Shown here one piece after another: positions 1 to 11,318 of a DNA stretch of 64,000 nucleotides. Source of the stretch: Ectobius pallidus (lineage: Eukaryota; Arthropoda; Insecta; Blattodea; Ectobiidae). Position 1 is the stretch's first letter. The number at the start of each line of letters is the position of its first letter. The position numbers were made by a program, and so were the translations under genes. The DNA lies in NCBI GenBank assembly GCA_964059195.1, contig CAXKWD010000001.1, positions 221,844,484 to 221,908,483 of the forward strand, in the 5' to 3' direction. Under the pieces are notes generated by a model. The model was not told the DNA's origin. It searched no databases and saw only the letters and a program-made list of their open reading frames with translations.

Positions 1-802
1 GAATCAACGTAGAGCTTAAATAAATAAATAAATAAATAAACTATAATAGGTAGAGACTTGGAATTTTGACAGTACCTTCGTTTCATAATGTAGGTGCTCA
101 CTAAGAAAGGATTTTGAATAATTTTGATTTCAAATGCCAAAAATCAAATGTTTTTTTAGAATACTTAATCCCTTTTTACACAGAATTATCAAATCCAAAT
201 CACAACAGTGTATTGTTGCCACTGATCTCAGATGAGTTTGGAAAAAAATGAAACGTGATTTTGACAGTTTAGAAAAGCTATCAATATAATAATGTTATAA
301 ATAAATATTAAAGAATTAAATCCACGAAAATAATGCAGTCACATAACTTTCTCTACCCTGGACATAGAGAAAACAAAACGAGGTATGGTAATGTGTATAT
401 TATTATATCGCAGGTTTTTGGAGAGAAAGGTATGAAAGTGATAATGCTTTCTGTTTAATTTCATCCCCAAAACAGTAACATGAGAGTGGGAAATAAAATT
501 TCCCGCCTCGATATTACAATTTTATGTTACCGAAATTTCTGTTTCTTCTTATTTGAACCCCTACCAGGCTTGCTGTGCACTGTACAAGCGATGGGATGCA
601 AAATTCTATATCCTCTATGAGCCATAAAAAACTATATCAAGCGTTTTCTGAGGGAATAGTTTGAGTGTGATAAGTCGTTCTTCCCATTTCAAATTATAAT
701 TACCTATATTAGGACCTATAATTTAAAAATCGAAAGTCCTTCATAAGTTAATTTCCAATTACAAAATAAAAAAACCCAGCGACGATGGGTCTTTTAAGCT
801 AG
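1..802 (+). mobile_element. Helitron-A 3' part, cut by the window edge
   Basis: This is nearly the same sequence as 36635-37459 and the reverse complement of 38933-39775. It ends in a short hairpin (CCCAGCGACGATGGG, 776-790) followed about 8 bases later by CTAG before a T. That is the Helitron 3' layout of a stem-loop just before CTRR. No Rep/helicase coding is visible, so it is non-autonomous. The 5' TC end lies left of base 1. Confidence 0.7.
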
Positions 803-840
803 TATTCTATATAATGAGAGGAAGTGTTTATCTCTACGCG

Positions 841-1110
841 ATGCCCAGCGAAATCAACTGAACGCAGAGATCTGAAATATTAAACGTAGATTGACTGAAG
901 GATGGTCGAATGCACATAGATGCCGGATTTTTCATTTTCGCTTTCGTTCGCCAGTTATGAGTGATAAACTGACAAAAAACATGATTTTTTTCGCTATCGA
1001 AGCAGGTGGCTTTGACTTCTTTCGTCAAACATTGATCGATTTGGACGGTACCCACTATGCAGGGGTTTTCTTGGCCAGGGAACTCGAATCTGAGGTTGTT
1101 TTTCTCATTC
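841..1110 (+). mobile_element. Diverged fragment of Helitron-B interior
   Basis: The stretch around 1035-1105 matches the Helitron-B interior at 49060-49135 (GGGGTTTTC..GGCCAGGGAACTCGAATCTGAGG). The part at 925-990 resembles 48750-48800. Open frames on both strands here are by-products of this repeat and are not genes. Confidence 0.5.
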
Positions 1111-1149
1111 TGAGCTTTCACTTCAAAGCAGGTTTTTTAGCTGTCACAT

Positions 1150-1860
1150 TAATTATTACCAGGGTTGGGATTCTGATGACCTAAGATTGTTTGAAAAATG
1201 ACCTCTAAAATGACCCTAAATTTTAAAGAAAATGACTTAATAATTATAAAAAATTACCTAAAAACTTATATTTTATTTATAAAAAATTATTACTGTACAC
1301 ACAAAGTTATAGACTAGTTTGTACATAATTGTAAAAACTGTAAATAACTGTAATGGTGTGAATGTTCTTTTCTCACGGAAATTTATACTGGAACTGGCGA
1401 GTCAAAATTCGCCATTTCCTTTTATATTGCCGTTTATTGAGGGTAAACAGTAGTTTTCACTCTAAAATCCAAGCAGGTGGCAGACTCTGGTGCCAAGTCA
1501 ATCTAATAACAATAGTAATATAATAACAATTTTTGGCGTTTCTTTGTTCCTCACTTCCGACTGAGACATGTCAATACTTAACGCCGAATTTTTCATTCTT
1601 ACATTAAACAAACAACACTTTAAAGACAGCACCGCTAGCGACGAAAGAAAAGTTCATACACTCAATGTAAATACATGAAAATGACTAAATAAGGAAGCAA
1701 ATGACACGAAAATTACAAAATAATGACCTAAAATTTAAATAAATGCCCTAAAAATATAAAATGGCATAAAATGACAAAAAATGACCTAATAAAAATGCAT
1801 TTCTATAATCTAGAGGTCATGATTAGGACTTATCCACAAGTTGCCAATGTCTATGCAGCA
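1150..1860. repeat. AT-rich repeat with ATGACCTAAAAT-like words
   Basis: This gene-free stretch contains many variants of ATGACCTAAAAT and AAATGACC. The same word type fills the hAT-like element at 34541-34990, so this may be an older relative. I cannot define its ends, and no coding is apparent. Confidence 0.35.
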
Positions 1861-2323
1861 TCAAGAAAAAGATGACATGTCATTGGAATCCGGGCCCTGA
1901 TTATTATTAATCGTTTAGTTTCGGCCTATGAATATTTCGCTCGCAAATGTCAATAAACATGGTGTTTAAATATTTTGCTCTTAATTTTTAATATTCGAAC
2001 TAACTATCGTGCGGTTTTAATTTGATTCTGCCTCGTAAATAAACAATTGCTCCGACTATTCAATTGATCTAGGTATTCTAGGTAAAGAAAATAATTTATA
2101 AAACATGTCAGATTATTTCTTCGGCTTTACATCAGAGAGAATTTTGAATGCTTAGCAAAAGCCCATGAATTTATTTTACTATCAGAGTTGGTCATGAGAG
2201 AAATAATAAATTCAACACTAATTCTAAGTGTATTTTCAAATAGAACTCTGTTTCTTCGTAATGCAACTTATTTGTAAATGTTAACTATTAAGTTGTAAAA
2301 AACTGTGATAAGTGTTCTCTCAC

Positions 2324-2412
2324 CATCAAGCTTTGCTTCTTCTGTAGGCGCCGAAGACTTGAGAATTCAGGGGAACTGTGGTGGCGTTCAAGAGACAGAC
2401 TGCTGTTTTATA
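2324..2412 (-). promoter_or_regulatory. Orphan exon 1 and TATA promoter (copy a)
   Basis: On the minus strand a TATAAAA box (2406-2412) is followed by the conserved array leader. It ends GCTTGATG and then GTGAGA, a good splice donor (last exon base 2324). No exon 2 or exon 3 lies to the left inside the window, so it either starts a gene beyond base 1 or is an orphan. The flank at 2413-2620 carries the conserved upstream region of the array. Confidence 0.6.
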
Positions 2413-3033
2413 CAAATCCAAAGCCACATTGTTCACAATAAAACAATACTTTAATAATATTAGAGGCTTAGATAGGCATAATCTTTTATGCATTTATCAA
2501 AAACAAATTAAAGTGATTAATTTTATTGTACTGTAATGTGATAAATGTTAAAGGGGAAAAAAAACAATGGAATCAATCTAGATAATTAAAAACAATGGAA
2601 TATAAATTATGATCAAGTAACAATACAGATTTAACAAAAGACTGACAATGATATATTAGTATCGTTTATGATAACAAGAATTCACTGGTAAGAACTTTAT
2701 GGACTAATTCCTCTATAGGTAGTGAAAGTATGACCCCGAAATTCCAAGTCGCGTTTTCAGTATAATTACATGTTATGATTTGAATTAAACAATGCGATTT
2801 CCAGAATCATGTATGTGAGTCTATGATCAGCATAGATCGAGAGCGAAAAATCATATAAAAACAAAATTTTGTATTATACATTTTTTTTAACATTTTCAGT
2901 TATCTTTCTGAACTCGGCCAAAGATAGGCTCATAGCCTCGAACTAACTTATTGCGGCAGGTAATTTTGCGAAGTTTGTCTTATTCTAAATTAAGTAGTAT
3001 TGTACAATCTTATTCTTAAATGCAACTTGCAAA

Positions 3034-3480
3034 TTGTTAAATCTTTTCTATGGTAGGCTCCAATATTGTAAGATCAGTATAACCAAAGTCTTAAGAGGTA
3101 ACATTTATAAAATGCAGTTTTATGCCAAAAACCTGTACTCTACACCGGATATAGTAAAAGTAATTAAATCACGGAGGATGAAATGGGCTGGTCATGTTGC
3201 GCGCATGGGGGAGGAAAGATATATCTCAAAAGTATTGACTGGGAGACCCGAAGGGAAAAGACCACGTGGAAGACCTAGACGTAGGTGGGAGGACAATATT
3301 AGGATAGATTTAAGGGAAGTAGGACTTGCAAAGGATGATTAGATAGAGTTAGCAGAGGATAGGGTTGAATGGCGGGCTCAGGTAAGCGCGGCAATGAACC
3401 TTCGGGTTCCATAAAATAGATAATATTCCTTTAGCTTGCTGAGGAATCGTCTATTGCCATTGAGTAAGTAAGTAAGTAAG
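3034..3480 (+). mobile_element. 5'-truncated LINE, C-terminal ORF end and 3'UTR
   Basis: The plus frame at 3145-3342 encodes the C-terminal tail typical of many insect non-LTR retrotransposon reverse transcriptases, with RRMKWAGHVARM followed by RPRGRPRRRWED. A TAG at 3340-3342 replaces what is probably a Trp codon. The frame then continues in phase to TAA near 3414. The 3' end is a run of GTAA repeats (about 3464-3480). Related ends occur at 18393-18730 (minus), 49508-49890 (plus) and 53735-53800 (minus). The copy is dead. Confidence 0.75.
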
Positions 3481-3490
3481 TATTATGCCA

Positions 3491-3830
3491 AATGAGAATA
3501 TTATAGGAGAAAAATTCCTCCGACACTGGGACTTGAACCCAGGACCTTTGGCTATTCGCGCCAATGCTCTATCAACTGAGCTAAGCCGGAGTTCAATTCA
3601 CAGCGCCGGATGGAACCTCTCTCCTATGTGCCTCACAGTACTGCATATGACATAACTTGTCTGTCTGTGAGGTAGACCATTAGGGCAATTAGTCATAGGA
3701 GAGAGGTTCCATCCGGCGCTGTGAATTGAACTCCGGCTTAACTCAGTTGGTAGAGCATTGGCGCGAATAGCCAAAGGTCCTGGGTTCAAGTCCCAGTGCC
3801 GGAGGAATTTTTCTCCTATAACATTCTCAT
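3491..3830. repeat. Foldback element with two tRNA-like sequences
   Basis: Two arms of about 137 bp (3492-3628 and 3694-3830) are near-perfect reverse complements around a 65 bp centre that itself pairs CCTCACAG with CTGTGAGG. Each arm carries a 72 nt tRNA-like sequence (3519-3590 minus, 3732-3803 plus) with A- and B-box sequences and a cloverleaf-like anticodon stem. Position 33 is C instead of T and the acceptor stem has a T-T mismatch. I therefore call these tRNA-derived repeat parts and not tRNA genes. Confidence 0.75.
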
Positions 3831-4182
3831 GTAATGTCCAACAGAGACAATAATCTGTGGTTCATGAAAGCTTATATATCTATTATGCCAAAATCCAAAA
3901 TAAATTGAGATACCCAGTAGAGTCTCCTACGCTTATATCGCCTTAATACATGTTTGATTTCTCTAATAGCATTTTGAAAGCTTGAATTCACTACAGCAAG
4001 CTTTTTATGGGGGCATAAAAACAGGCTGAATTAAAATATCAGGGTTGGTCATGACAGAAATAACTTATATTCCACACTAATTCTAAGTGTATTTTCAAAT
4101 AGAACTCTGTTTTTTCGTAATGCAACTTATTTGTAAATGTAAACTATTAAGTTGTAAAAAACTGTGATAAATGTTCTCTCAC

Positions 4183-4271
4183 CATCAAGCTTTGCTTCTT
4201 CTGTAGGCGCTGAAGACTTGAGAGTTCAAGGGAACTGTGGTGACGTTCAAGACGACAGTCTTTTATTTATA
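4183..4271 (-). promoter_or_regulatory. Orphan exon 1 and TATA promoter (copy b)
   Basis: The minus strand has TATAAAT at 4265-4271, then the array leader ending CTTGATG before donor GTGAGAG (last exon base 4183). No exon 2 or 3 lies between this copy and copy a. The two may be tandem alternative promoters of a gene beyond the left edge. Conserved array upstream sequence continues to about 4560. Confidence 0.6.
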
Positions 4272-4692
4272 CAAATCCAAAGCCACATAGTTCATCATTA
4301 AAACAATATTTTAATATTCTTGCAGGCTTAGATAAGCAGAACCTTTTACGGAATTATAAAAAACAAATTAAATAAAAAAATTAATGATAAAATGTGATTA
4401 GATTATATTAAAGGCACAATGAGAGCCTTAAAATATTTTATCAACATTGTTTATAACAAAAATACATTGGTAAGAACTTTGTGGAATATTGAGAATGCTT
4501 ACATGTCTTTAATGTAGCCCCACATGTTCTCATATATTCCTTTCTTCTTGAATGTGTTGATTTTTGAGGCTGAGTAGAAAAATAGACATATTCTCAAAAT
4601 AATTTATTGTAATTAATTGGATTTGACTAACAACTGAGTGGGAAGTCTGCATTCAAGATGCACACTATGAAAATTTCTGTGAAGAGTAGATA

Positions 4693-5205
4693 CGAGGGTC
4701 ATTCAATAATTAAAGAGACAAATTGGCCTGGGGAAAAGACGGTTGGTAGTACAAGCTTGATACATTTAGGATTATAAGTTAGCATCACTGGGATGATTTA
4801 TAATCAGCTGATGGATCAACGTTGCTCTGTTTATAACCTCAAAATTAAGTTTAACTATGTCGAGTCTTCTTGAAAATACCACATTGGTTGAACAACGTTC
4901 TGTGATTCGTTTTTTGATTGCTGAAGGTGAAAGCCCAGCTAATATATACTCTAGAATGACTAAAGTGTATGGTGAAAGTTGTATGAAACGTGGAAATTTT
5001 TACAAGTGGGTAGAACAGTTCAAACGTGGTCGAGAATCAGTGACTGACGAACATCGTTCTGGCCGGCCTGTTGAAGTTGCAACTTCCTCACTTGAAACTC
5101 GAATTGTTTGGTCCACTGAAGGAGGCATTACGTGGGAAGATGTTCCAGGATAACGAGGATGTTAAGAAATTTGTGGAAAATTGGCTCCGACATAAAGACA
5201 AATAA
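4693..5205 (+). pseudogene. Mariner-like transposase remnant (N-terminal half only)
   Basis: A mariner-style end follows TA (CGAGGGTCATTCAATAATTA, from 4693). The frame at 4857-5153 encodes the paired helix-turn-helix start of a SETMAR/mariner-type transposase (VEQRSVIRFLIAEGESPANI, then FYKWVEQF and SGRP). After about residue 80 the frame jumps to unrelated sequence and stops. The DDD/DDE catalytic core is missing and so is the right end. The element is inactive. Confidence 0.75.
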
Positions 5206-5237
5206 CACTCCTCACATATACCTTCACGTATGCTTAT

Positions 5238-5397
5238 CAAACTAGACCTTTGTTCTTCCAAAAGCCCTGCTTAATGAATCGATCTGAGCTTAACTCGGAA
5301 ATAGATTTTTTTTAAAATACAACTTATTTTCTGCATATCATAATTGCAATTATCACTAATTAAACAAAAGCATTCTGGCACTTTGTTACATCAGCAC
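5238..5397 (+). mobile_element. SINE 3' tail fragment
   Basis: It matches the tail shared by the composite repeats (for example 17985-18130): a CTAGACCTTTGTTCTTCC start, a T-rich gap, then CATATCATAATTGCAATTAT and CTGGCACTTTGTTACATCAG. It has no tRNA-like head. It abuts a truncated array 3' flank at 5398. Confidence 0.6.
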
Positions 5398-5545
5398 AAA
5401 TTGCCCAGGGAGTGAATATCAATTCAGCGGTGAGTGTTTGCTAAGTATGATGTCCACTTGAAGGGTGGTGAAGAAATGATAACAAGTGGATTGTCATTGC
5501 TCTGTGGAGACTTTATTCATCTGGTTGTCTCAACCATTCGAACAG
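5398..5545 (-). pseudogene. Truncated exon 3 end of array gene (copy A)
   Basis: Only the 3' flank block and the poly(A) region of an array unit remain, with AATAAA at 5512-5517 (minus). Similarity stops after about 5545, so no peptide-coding part survives. It is probably a leftover of local duplication with copies B and C. Confidence 0.6.
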
Positions 5546-5871
5546 TACCATTAGTTTTTATTCATGGAATTATATCTAAGTAATACTAAATATAGTCTCT
5601 TCCTTACAAATATGGGCATAAAAAGATATATTATTAAGTGTATGTAGGATATGGTCACTTCAGCTGGTTGCAAGGTATATTAAACAAAAACCAGAGGGCT
5701 TAGTATTGCAAAGCCTGCATAACATCACGAAGGATCTGGAAGAGCACAATTTCCCAGGGAGTGAACATCAATTCAGCGGTGAGTGTTTGCTAAGTATGAT
5801 GTCCACTTGAACGAATGGACTAGGGTGGTGAAGAAATGATAACAAGTGGATTGTCTTTTCTCTGTGGAGAC

Positions 5872-6042
5872 TTTATTCATATTGAGGTCTCAGTATCAAA
5901 ATGGCCACTCATTTTCTCCCACAGCAATGCACAGATCTTTGTTGGTAGTAGTTTCCTGTCCATGGTTTACATTCGCCAGAACTGTGTTCGCAGTAATGCC
6001 CGTGTGGGCAGTCACCATTCTCATAACAAGGTACATGTTTTC
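5872..6042 (-). CDS. Orphan terminal exon for a cysteine-rich secreted peptide (copy B)
   Basis: The minus strand reads acceptor TTCTCCCCACAG at 6043, then a phase-1 exon from 6042 to a TGA at 5909-5911, with AATAAA at 5872-5877. It encodes about 43 residues with the family core CYENGDC then CPHGHYC, a fourth Cys after 6 residues (SSGEC), and a C-terminal HCC-GRK that other members lack. The usual exon 2 (signal peptide) is not next to it; the nearest upstream one is 14912-14975. Its acceptor differs from the CTGTTTTCTTGCAG of its relatives. It could be an alternative last exon of gene 1 or an orphan. The frame is intact, so I do not call it dead. Confidence 0.55.
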
Positions 6043-6164
6043 CTGTGGGGAGAATCAGTAGTTGAAAAATTAGTATTTCAAACACATTCGGCAGTAAAAA
6101 TGCTATTTGAAGTGTAGAGAAAGGAAATTTATTTATTTTTAACATATGCCAATTAATAATCTGT

Positions 6165-6365
6165 GGAGACTTTATTAATATTGTGGTCTCAATGCCAATA
6201 TGGCGGCTCAGTTGCTCCTTGGACGTAGTTGTCCACTATTGGCTTGCAGACGTCACTGACTGTCCTCCGGGTAATTACTGCCACGTTACATAAAAGTTCC
6301 ACATGTAACAAGGCAGAAATACCCCCGGGGCCAGTCAGATATTTTCGTACATAACTTAAAAAGAG
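6165..6365 (-). pseudogene. Broken exon 3 with inverted duplication (copy C)
   Basis: It has an acceptor of family type (GTTTTCTTGCAG, exon start 6365) and AATAAA (6171-6176). In the splice frame the second core Cys is Trp (KISDWPRG), and a TAA comes at 6286-6288 after 26 codons. The family tail (..GATEPPYWH, stop near 6189) survives in another frame, so there is a frameshift. The coding part also holds an imperfect inverted duplication (about 6253-6297 against 6300-6345), so a TDCPPG-like reading appears on the plus strand. No exon 2 is adjacent. It is probably a pseudo-exon. Confidence 0.6.
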
Positions 6366-6379
6366 CTGCAAGAAAACAG

Positions 6380-7300
6380 TTCAATTACATGTTAGAATGA
6401 AATCTGCAGATTGCGACCAAATGTAATTGTATTAATATTGTTAGAAACAAATCAATATCATTCAACAAATAAATAAGTTACTCAATCGTTGTGTTCAGTG
6501 ATTAAGGCTCATGTAATAGATCATAGTTTTGTGAACATTTTGATATATAGGTCTTATATGTTGCGTTATTATTAAGCCAAGCAGAGCGACCTGGAGCTTT
6601 CTAAAATGGATAAAATACCATAAGGCACGTCATTTTCTTTTCGCTCTCCTGTAAAATTACATTTTTTGTACTTCAGGTACCATTTTCTGAAAAGCTATTC
6701 ATGCTAAAATAATGAAACGTTCAGGAATTCATTATAGATGGATGACAAATCTCCCTTAGCAGAATTATGGAAAAAGTCTTGACTATACAGAAGTTTCAAC
6801 TATTTTTATTTAAAAAAAAAAAAAGTATTTTTTTTTTTATTTCATGAAGTTTTCATGCAGTAATATTGTACATATTAGACTGATTGTGCTAGGGTAAATA
6901 GTAGTACCCATTGTTAGTAAGTTCCCAAATTTTCACAAAAATCTAAGCTACAGAAATTGAATAAAGTGTACCTATGTCAAGGGAAGTAACTGTAAAACAA
7001 AATGATCACCTATGTGTTAAAAAATTATTTCCTACCAAACAGTGAGATCTAGAACAACCATTCTCAACTTACTTTAAAGTACAGAGTGCACTTGTAAAGC
7101 ATTAAAAAATCCAACTAAATCTGACTGTAAACACCTGAGTTATGGCTTCTTGAACATACGCTATATTTTCTATCATTTTGCTAGCGGTAACTACCATCTC
7201 CCCGTAATTGTTTTGGATCAAAGAAAGTACAAATATGGAGATGTTCCAATATTCAGTCCTTGAGAATTTACATAAGAACAAGTGCCCGAAGGTATGATAA
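6380..7300. other. Gene-free AT-rich stretch
   Basis: I see no splice-bounded exon, no long conserved frame and no clear repeat ends here. Short A and T runs occur at 6809-6838. It may be unique intergenic sequence or old decayed repeats. Confidence 0.4.

Positions 7301-7338
<38 letters not shown>
7301..7338. repeat. (AAT)n microsatellite
   Basis: A run of AAT units that served as the insertion site of the Helitron starting at 7339. The same triplet run resumes at 9618. Confidence 0.9.
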
Positions 7339-7339
<1 letters not shown>

Positions 7340-8900
7340 CTATATATATAAAAATGAATGTATGTGTGTCTGTGTGTCTGTGTGTCTGTGTGTGTGTCCT
7401 TTATGCATTACTACACCATTCATCCGATCGCCATGAAACTTTGGGAAGTTGTTGAGTACATTCCCGGGAAGGTTTTCGGCATATTACATTTTTAGTTTTT
7501 GCTTTCGTTATTGAGTTATGAATGAAAAACGGGCAGAAAACGTGTATTTTAGCGTTTTCGAAGCATCAATTTTCAGTTACACATTTCAATGTCAATTCAA
7601 TTACAGTAGGCTTTGGCTATTTTTGTCATAAAACCATTACGATCGCTTGAATGTTGTAGCTCACGCTGGTCGACTCATTTGTTTATCATGTCAAGGCACG
7701 CAGATATATGAAATTTTCAACCAACACCGAAGAGGATTATTATTAAGTGCCAGTATGGTACTTTATGAGATTGTGTGGTGGACGAAAAAATGTCTGTCCG
7801 TCTGTCTGTCTGTCCGTGTGTCTGTACGCACCATAAGTCAAATATGCTTTTTTGGATTTTCATGAAACTTTGAAAACACATTTATAATGTCCATGGGAAG
7901 AACCCTATTGATATTGAACCAAATCGGTTCACCGGTACCGGAGTAATGCCCAATTTAGTGCCTATTTTAATAGATTATATTAGAAAGCGCCATAGCTCAA
8001 ATACGCTGTATCCGATTGCCACGAAACTTGGTATACCCATTTATGACGCCCATGAAAAGTGCCCTATTGAATTTGAACCTAATCTGTTGACCGGTACCGG
8101 AGTAAAACCCAATTTAGTGTATATTTTAAAGGAGCAATAATTCGAATACGCTTTTTCGGATTTTTATGAAACTTCGTACACGCATTTATAATATCCATGG
8201 AAAGACGTCTATTGATATTCGACCAAATCGGTTGGCCAGTACCAGAATAATGCCCAATTTAGTGCATTTTATGTTAATATATAAGAAGTCGCGATAACTC
8301 AAATATGCTTTATTGGATTTTCTTGAAACTGTGTATACCCATTTATAATGTACATGGGAAGAAGTCTACTGATATTGGACCAAATCGGTAGACCGATACC
8401 GTAGTAAAACCCAATTTAGTGTCTATTTTAAAGACGCGGTAACTCAAATACACTTTACCGGATTTTTATGAAACTTGGTATACACATTTATAATGCCCAT
8501 GGGAAAACGTCTATTGATACTGGATAAAATCGGTTGACCTGTTTCGGAGTTATGCTCAATTTAGTGCCTATTTTATGGTAATATACGTATTCGAAAGAAT
8601 TTATTTGAAAAAATGAAAATCAGTTATCTTGACAACATAACCTTTTGTTTTACTGTGATTTGTAAGGCTTTGGCAATTAAAATACAGTTAGCTATGACAA
8701 CACTATTGCTTTAAATGCGCTTATCCCATAACTGACCCAGGTGGCTGAGATGGTAACGTCTTGGCGTCACATTCTGGAGTTCCATGGCTCAAATCCCGAA
8801 ACCGGCCAATTTGACTTTTTTATATATTCTGCATATCATAACTGCAATCATAACTGATTAAACAAAACATACTGGCACTTTGTTATATCAGTTTACCTGA

Positions 8901-8955
<55 letters not shown>

Positions 8956-9617
8956 AGAGGGATAATCAATATAGGCCTAAATATGGTCAAACGTTGTTCG
9001 ATTTGGACGAAACTCACTATACAGGGGTTTTCTGGGCCAAGTACCTCGAATCTGAGGTCGCTTTTACCACGCGACGCCTAAATGGGGTCCAACGTTGTTC
9101 GATTTGGACGAAACTCACTATACAGGGGTTTTCTGGGCCAAGTACCTCGAATCTGAGGTCGCTTTTACCAGGCGACGCTATCTAATCGTAGTATGTAATT
9201 CACGTGATTTAGGTGTTAATAAATATAATGATTTAACTATTATGCTCTTAATTTTTAATTTCTGAAATAATTATCGCGGGCGATCGCTTGATTTTGTAGG
9301 TCCATCCTTGACGATTCATCTGTTTAGAATATCAAGTCCCACAAACGTATGAAATTTTCAACCTACACGGAAGAGGGATATTCAATATAGGCCTAAATAT
9401 GGTCAAACATTGTTCGACTTGGACGAAACTCACTATGCAGGGGTTTTCTGGGCCAGGGAACTCGAATCTGAGGTCGCTTTTACCAGGCGACGCTATCTAA
9501 TCGTGGTATGTAGTCCACGTGATTTTGGTGTTAATAAAAATAATGATTTAACTATTATGCTATTAATTTTTAATTTTTGAAATAATTATCGCGTGCGAAG
9601 CCGCGGGCACACGCTAG
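7339..9617 (+). mobile_element. Helitron-B, long copy with nested composite repeat
   Basis: The element starts TCTATATATATAAAAATG after A and ends with the palindromic GCGTGCGAAGCCGCGGGCAC then ACGCTAG before T (9618), inside an (AAT)n run. The compact copy at 48616-49278 shows the same ends. The interior holds a nested composite repeat (7738-8904) inserted in the Helitron's own ATT run, and a partial tandem duplication of the region GTTGTTCGATTTGGACGAAA at 8985, 9084 and 9370. No transposase is visible. Confidence 0.75.
7738..8904 (+). repeat. Composite repeat, copy 1 (147-bp tandem units plus SINE)
   Basis: It begins with AAGTGCCAGTATG (7745-7757), then a CTGT-rich run, then about five degenerate units of roughly 145-175 bp (landmarks ACTCAAATACGCTTT, CATTTATAATG, GGTACCGGAGTAA). 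Next comes a tRNA-like SINE head (about 8733-8807, A box GTGGCTGAGATGG, B box GGCTCAAATCC) and a tail with CATACTGGCACTT (8868-8880), the reverse complement of the start motif. Small frames here (for example 7946-8140) are translations of the units. Confidence 0.7.
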
Positions 9618-9639
9618 TAATAATAATAATACAACCACA

Positions 9640-10160
9640 ATTGGAGCATCAGGTATCATAGAGACAGAAAAAATAGAACGTAAAATCCTCAGAAAATTTT
9701 TTGCAGCAATGAACAGAGATGGCATATGGATGAAGAGACCAACAAAAGAATTATACGAACACACAGACAGACTCACAGAGATGATCAGAAAACGCCGACT
9801 AACATTCTATGGACACATACATAGAATGAACGACAACAGACTCACAAAGAGGATTTTTGATGTAGTTAACAGTTCAGTCAAAAAAAACCAATTGGCTGCA
9901 AGAAATAGAAGAAGACTTAAAACAAGCAGGAATCAATAGGGAAATGATAAATGAAAGAAACAAATTCAGAAACAAAATTATGAACGCAAAATTTGAAGTA
10001 AAAGAAAACAAGAAAACAGGTAAAATATGGACCGAACAAAGGAAAGAGGAACACAGTCAAAGAATGAAGAGATTTTGGGAAGAGAAAAGGAAAAAGAAAC
10101 AAGAAGGAAGTGTATAATCATGTAACATTCAAGTTCAAATGTCTTAATGGCAAAAATGTG
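9640..10160 (+). mobile_element. LINE 3' fragment with frameshifted ORF end
   Basis: The plus frame from about 9665 gives a reverse-transcriptase C-terminal region (ERKILRKFFAAMNRDGIWM, RKRRLTFYGHIHRMND). A frameshift near 9880 moves the continuation to another frame (WLQEIEEDLKQAG) that runs to about 10117. A (TAA)n-like tail follows at 10140-10160. It is 5' truncated and dead, and of a different family from the 3034 LINE. Confidence 0.7.
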
Positions 10161-10559
10161 TAATAATAATAATAAGCTAAAAATAATAATAAATGCATAG
10201 CCTAACGTAAGAACTAATTTTTGGTGCCCCAAACTGCCAAGAAATTAACCTGCCCTGTTTCCAGATTCACCGAAATCTGGGTCCAATTCCAAGAAATATG
10301 ACCTTAGGCTCTTGGTATTTTAGCCCTTTTTCTGCTTCTAGCTGGAATGGTGTGTAGCCTACATGAAGTGTGTGGTCATGACTCTCTTGAGCCTTGCTAT
10401 TACAAATATGGTCTTATGTCTTTCTGTCTGCAACTCTTTCACGAAAGAACTCAGCTGAAAGAGTTTTACAGAAACATAGGGCCATGACGGTTTGAAGATG
10501 TTAGTCGTTTTATTGGTTTGCGGTAAAAACTGTATTATATTCCTCTCTATATTCAACAC

Positions 10560-10851
10560 ATCGTTCCTTATTAAAGCAACATTTTAATAGTCTTGAATGC
10601 TAAGATAGTCACAATCTTTTACGGAATTATAAAAAACAAATTAAACTGAAAATTAATAAACTGTATTGTAATGGAATGTAACAAAAAAGCATTGGTAAGA
10701 ACAATAGTTTGTGTTGGAGATTTAGGTAGTCAAAATCTTTTACGGTATTCTCAAAAACGAAAACTGAAAAAAAAAATAAAAAAAATAAGTGTATTGTAAT
10801 GGAATATAAAATGTGATTAGATTATAATAAAGACATAATGAGAGCCTTAAA
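10560..10851 (-). repeat. Array upstream flank without exon 1
   Basis: Two partial copies of the conserved region upstream of array exon 1 lie here (landmarks ATTTTAATAGTCTT, GATAGTCACAATCTTTTACGG, GTATTGTAATGGAATATAAA). The leader and TATA box are missing. It marks a lost array unit. Confidence 0.6.
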
Positions 10852-11318
10852 TAGTATATTGCGATACAAGTGCCGTAAGGCACGTTTACGGGTCGAGGAA
10901 ACAGATTGAAAACCCGAGGCGCAGCCGAGGGTTTTTAAGTTTTCGAGACCCGTAAATGCCTTTACGGCCCGTGTGTTGCATGCTATTTTTTGCACGATGA
11001 TTATTTATATCAATTTAACTATATTAATTGTGATATTACCTGAAAATATTATGTAAATACATTCTTGAAAATAGATGTTTATTTCAGAAAGTGATTCGCT
11101 TGTGTTTGTTGTTATGGGAACCGAATATTTGTCCTGGGGACCGTGCCCATAAAGGCTTGTATTATGAAGTGTATCGTAATGAATTATGACGTAGCGCTTG
11201 GACCGTAAGTAATTTAACCTCATCGCAACCGCCCTTAGCAACAAGACTGTGTGGGAATGTCAACTTACGATCCATGTAAACAACGTTCGTAAGTACCACT
11301 TACTAGCTAAGGAGTGCA
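10852..11318 (+). mobile_element. Hairpin element Z, copy 1
   Basis: It starts TAGTATATTGCGATACAAGT and contains a nested hairpin (about 10871-10975), with GCCGTAAGG pairing to CCTTTACGGC, TACGGGTC to GACCCGTA, and an inner AAACCC..GGGTTT with a GAGGCGCAGCCGAGG loop. Relatives lie at 15548-16052 (minus), 22447-22935 (minus), 55898-56370 (plus) and 60955-61256 (minus). It sits in array-flank sequence that resumes at about 11319. Confidence 0.65.

Noticed and set aside
3519..3803. Two functional tRNA genes
   Set aside because: Position 33 is C, the acceptor stem is mismatched, and both lie in arms of a foldback. They are better explained as tRNA-derived repeat parts.
10363..10455. A short plus-strand frame starting MKCVVMTLLSLAIT, like a signal peptide
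   Set aside because: There is no paralogue, splice support or promoter, and it is only about 30 codons. Chance is the simplest reading, though I cannot exclude a small gene.
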